Below, piece by piece: positions 62,179 through 64,000 of a stretch of 64,000 nt of DNA (its first letter is position 1; the number at the start of each line of letters is the position of its first letter). Below the pieces are notes generated by a model that did no database searches, was not told the DNA's origin, and saw only the letters and a list, made by a program, of their open reading frames with translations. A program made the position numbers and the translations under genes. The DNA is from Aquimarina sp. TRL1 (GTDB taxonomy: Bacteria > Bacteroidota > Bacteroidia > Flavobacteriales > Flavobacteriaceae): the NCBI RefSeq assembly GCF_013365535.1, contig NZ_CP053590.1:1416501-1480500 (forward strand). The letters run 5' to 3'.

Positions 62179-62923
62179 GGTATCCTAATAAACTTTTATT
62201 TGATTGCAATACTTTCTCTGTATATCTTTTTCCTCTATAGACTGCTTTGTGAAGTGAAAATCCTCTTGCCAAATAAGCTGCTATAGCAGACGATAACACA
62301 CAGCCACTTCCGTGTTTCTCTGAATGGTTTTTCCCTTTTGGATTATAGGTAAACACCTCTCCTGATGGCAGGTATAATTCGTCTTTTCCTATAGCTTCTA
62401 AACGATGACCTCCTTTTAACAACAAACCGGTTCTCCCACTGATATATGCTATTGTTTCTTCAATATCTTTTTCTGGAAATAAAGCTTCTATTTCGTCATA
62501 ATTAGGAGTAATCAATGTTATTTTTTTCAAAACAGCATTAAATACTTCTATTTGCTCTTCTTGTTTTTTGAAATCAAAATTGGTACTGGATCTCAATACA
62601 GGATCTACTACAATCTTTATTCTATCATTATACACTGTCAGTACATCTATAATCTCATGTAGTAATTCCCAATCTTCTATAATCCCAATTTTTACAACCT
62701 CGATATCAAAACGCTCTAACAAGGTTTGCAGTTGCCGTTTAATTACCTGTTTTTCTATCCAATGACAGCATTTAAAACACTTATCGTCTTGTATTGTATT
62801 TGCTGTACATACTGCTAGTCCATAACATTTTAAATGATCGAATGTTTTACTATCCGCAACCAAACCTGCACCCCCCGAAGGATCAAAACCTGCTATTGTT
62901 ATTACATACGGTCTATTTCTCAT
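62171..62923 (-). CDS. thiD: HMP/HMP-P kinase ThiD
   Basis: A 250-residue ribokinase-fold enzyme that phosphorylates hydroxymethylpyrimidine twice. TIAGFDPSGGAGLVADSKTF (about 9-28) is the substrate-binding start, VDPVLRSS (about 111-118) and LITPNYDEIEAL (about 139-150) follow, and the catalytic Asp/Cys region is HGSGCVLSSAIAAYLARG (about 208-225). It overlaps thiE by 8 bases and lies 19 bases after the ThiE-like gene. Confidence 0.95.
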   Translation of the reverse strand: MRNRPYVITIAGFDPSGGAGLVADSKTFDHLKCYGLAVCTANTIQDDKCFKCCHWIEKQVIKRQLQTLLERFDIEVVKIGIIEDWELLHEIIDVLTVYNDRIKIVVDPVLRSSTNFDFKKQEEQIEVFNAVLKKITLITPNYDEIEALFPEKDIEETIAYISGRTGLLLKGGHRLEAIGKDELYLPSGEVFTYNPKGKNHSEKHGSGCVLSSAIAAYLARGFSLHKAVYRGKRYTEKVLQSNKSLLGYHG

Positions 62924-62942
62924 TTCAAAAGAACTATTACTC

Positions 62943-63545
62943 CTATTTTTTCGTTACTGCTTCGTATGCTTGTTGGATTTCTATAAAGCTAGTCAATGGA
63001 TCAACAGTATTCCACACTCCTCCCAAAATGCCAACACCTTTATACCCTAAATCACATGTGGCTCGTATTGTTTCCTTATTAATCCCTCCCATTCCAATAA
63101 TTTTTTTTGAACTTTGGGTTACATCAAATCCTCTTCCTTCATATCCTTGCTTGGATATCGAACTAAAAACAGGACTCAGTAATACATAATCAAATGAGAC
63201 CGGACAAGCTTCAATAGTTTCAGGAAGATGAAAAGAGCTGCTTACGCAATATCCTTTTTCTATATATGACTGCACATATTTTTCTAATTTTGCGCCCAAG
63301 TCTATACGAGGTTTTTCTTGAATATGCACTCCTCTAAGCTTATATTCTTTGCATAAATCATGATAGTAATGCAGCATTATCCGATTGTGAAATGGCTTCT
63401 CGATCTGATCCAGCAATTCCCTATATCTTTCTTTGGAAAACTCAGGCTTTCTCAAGTGTAATACTTGCAATCCATTAGCAAACAAACTATTGATAACATT
63501 AGCTTCTTCTGAAATATTTTTTTCTGAGGTAAGAACGATCACCAT
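62943..63545 (-). CDS. ThiE/TenI-like protein, probably not a canonical ThiE
   Basis: A 200-residue TIM-barrel protein from ATG 63545 (MVIVLTSEKNISEEA). It keeps the overall ThiE pattern (LHLRKPEF, GVHIQEKPRID, LSPVFSSISKQGYEGRG, GMGGINKETIRA), but the ThiE NDxxD metal-binding loop is missing (MLHYYHDLCKEY instead). TenI, a thiazole tautomerase, shows the same kind of change. It sits between thiC and thiD in the operon. Either a TenI-like tautomerase or a divergent ThiE paralogue; activity is unknown. Confidence 0.72.
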   Translation of the reverse strand: MVIVLTSEKNISEEANVINSLFANGLQVLHLRKPEFSKERYRELLDQIEKPFHNRIMLHYYHDLCKEYKLRGVHIQEKPRIDLGAKLEKYVQSYIEKGYCVSSSFHLPETIEACPVSFDYVLLSPVFSSISKQGYEGRGFDVTQSSKKIIGMGGINKETIRATCDLGYKGVGILGGVWNTVDPLTSFIEIQQAYEAVTKK

Positions 63546-63570
63546 ACGTATATTATTTAAAATCATTATC

Positions 63571-63598
63571 TGAGGGTACAAAATGACTTGTACCCTCA
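63571..63598 (-). repeat. Intercistronic hairpin between thiC and the ThiE-like gene
   Basis: TGAGGGTACAA (63571-63581) pairs with TTGTACCCTCA (63588-63598) across a 6-base loop. No U-tract follows on either strand, so it is not a typical terminator. It starts 8 bases past the thiC stop and could protect the upstream mRNA or adjust downstream expression. Confidence 0.6.
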
Positions 63599-63605
63599 AT
63601 TAATA

Positions 63606-64000
<395 letters not shown>

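Overview
The window is a low-GC (roughly one third G+C), densely coded chromosomal segment of a Bacteroidota bacterium, almost certainly a marine-type Flavobacteriaceae (Aquimarina-like is an inference only). The signs are Bacteroidetes -7 promoter boxes of the TAnnTTTG type, few Shine-Dalgarno sites, lipoproteins with acidic residues after the lipobox cysteine, a type IX secretion sorting domain, and group-typical families (DUF3098, DUF3127, DUF4271, DUF4296). I see no tRNA or rRNA gene, CRISPR array, prophage, insertion sequence or recognisable defence island.

Layout. 1-9 kb: a truncated PAS histidine kinase, a TerB-like protein, a DUF3298 lipoprotein, stress proteins (UspA, ribosome hibernation factor), a metallophosphoesterase, Fe-S assembly genes (nfu, mrp), an alkyltransferase-like protein, a LysE exporter, trmB and a glycosyltransferase. 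9-20.4 kb: a phosphate-acquisition locus with a PhoR/PhoB-type two-component pair, a PiT phosphate transporter fused to a PhoU-like domain, a phosphate-type porin, a small secreted MORN-like protein, a TonB-dependent receptor and a surface beta-helix lipoprotein. 20-32 kb: MATE exporter, a nearly sorting-domain-only T9SS protein, a LuxE-like / transglutaminase-like / DUF350 run, a YHS protein, tyrS, an epimerase, a DUF4296-pyrC-polyprenol mannosyltransferase run, DUF4271 and hemD. 32-43.5 kb: pckA, DUF423, a saccharopine dehydrogenase with an Lrp regulator, a zinc peptidase, ald, leuS and panE. 43.6-48.4 kb: an envelope cluster of ftsX, lgt, a small membrane protein, DUF3098, uppP, truB and a TonB-like protein. 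48.4-58.4 kb: a thioredoxin-like protein, a 24-repeat LRR protein with no normal start codon, tag, upp, aat, DUF3127, flavin reductase, a histidine kinase, a thioesterase, HIT, greA and a Rieske-like lipoprotein. 58.4-64 kb: a thiamine operon (thiC-thiE-like-thiD-thiE-thiG-thiH-thiF).

The most interesting structure is regulatory. All six transcription units of the 9-20.4 kb phosphate locus are preceded by TAACA (or its complement TGTTA) direct repeats, spaced exactly 11 bp in five of them. That is the spacing of Pho boxes in other phyla. Two promoters share an almost identical layout, TAACA-N6-TAACA-N9-GTTnTTTGC, and the TonB receptor carries a six-register 11-bp array. I read the locus as a phosphate-starvation regulon in which a porin and a TonB receptor/beta-helix lipoprotein pair bring phosphate or an organophosphate across the outer membrane and PiT-PhoU takes it across the inner membrane. 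The substrate and the regulator-site pairing are inference.
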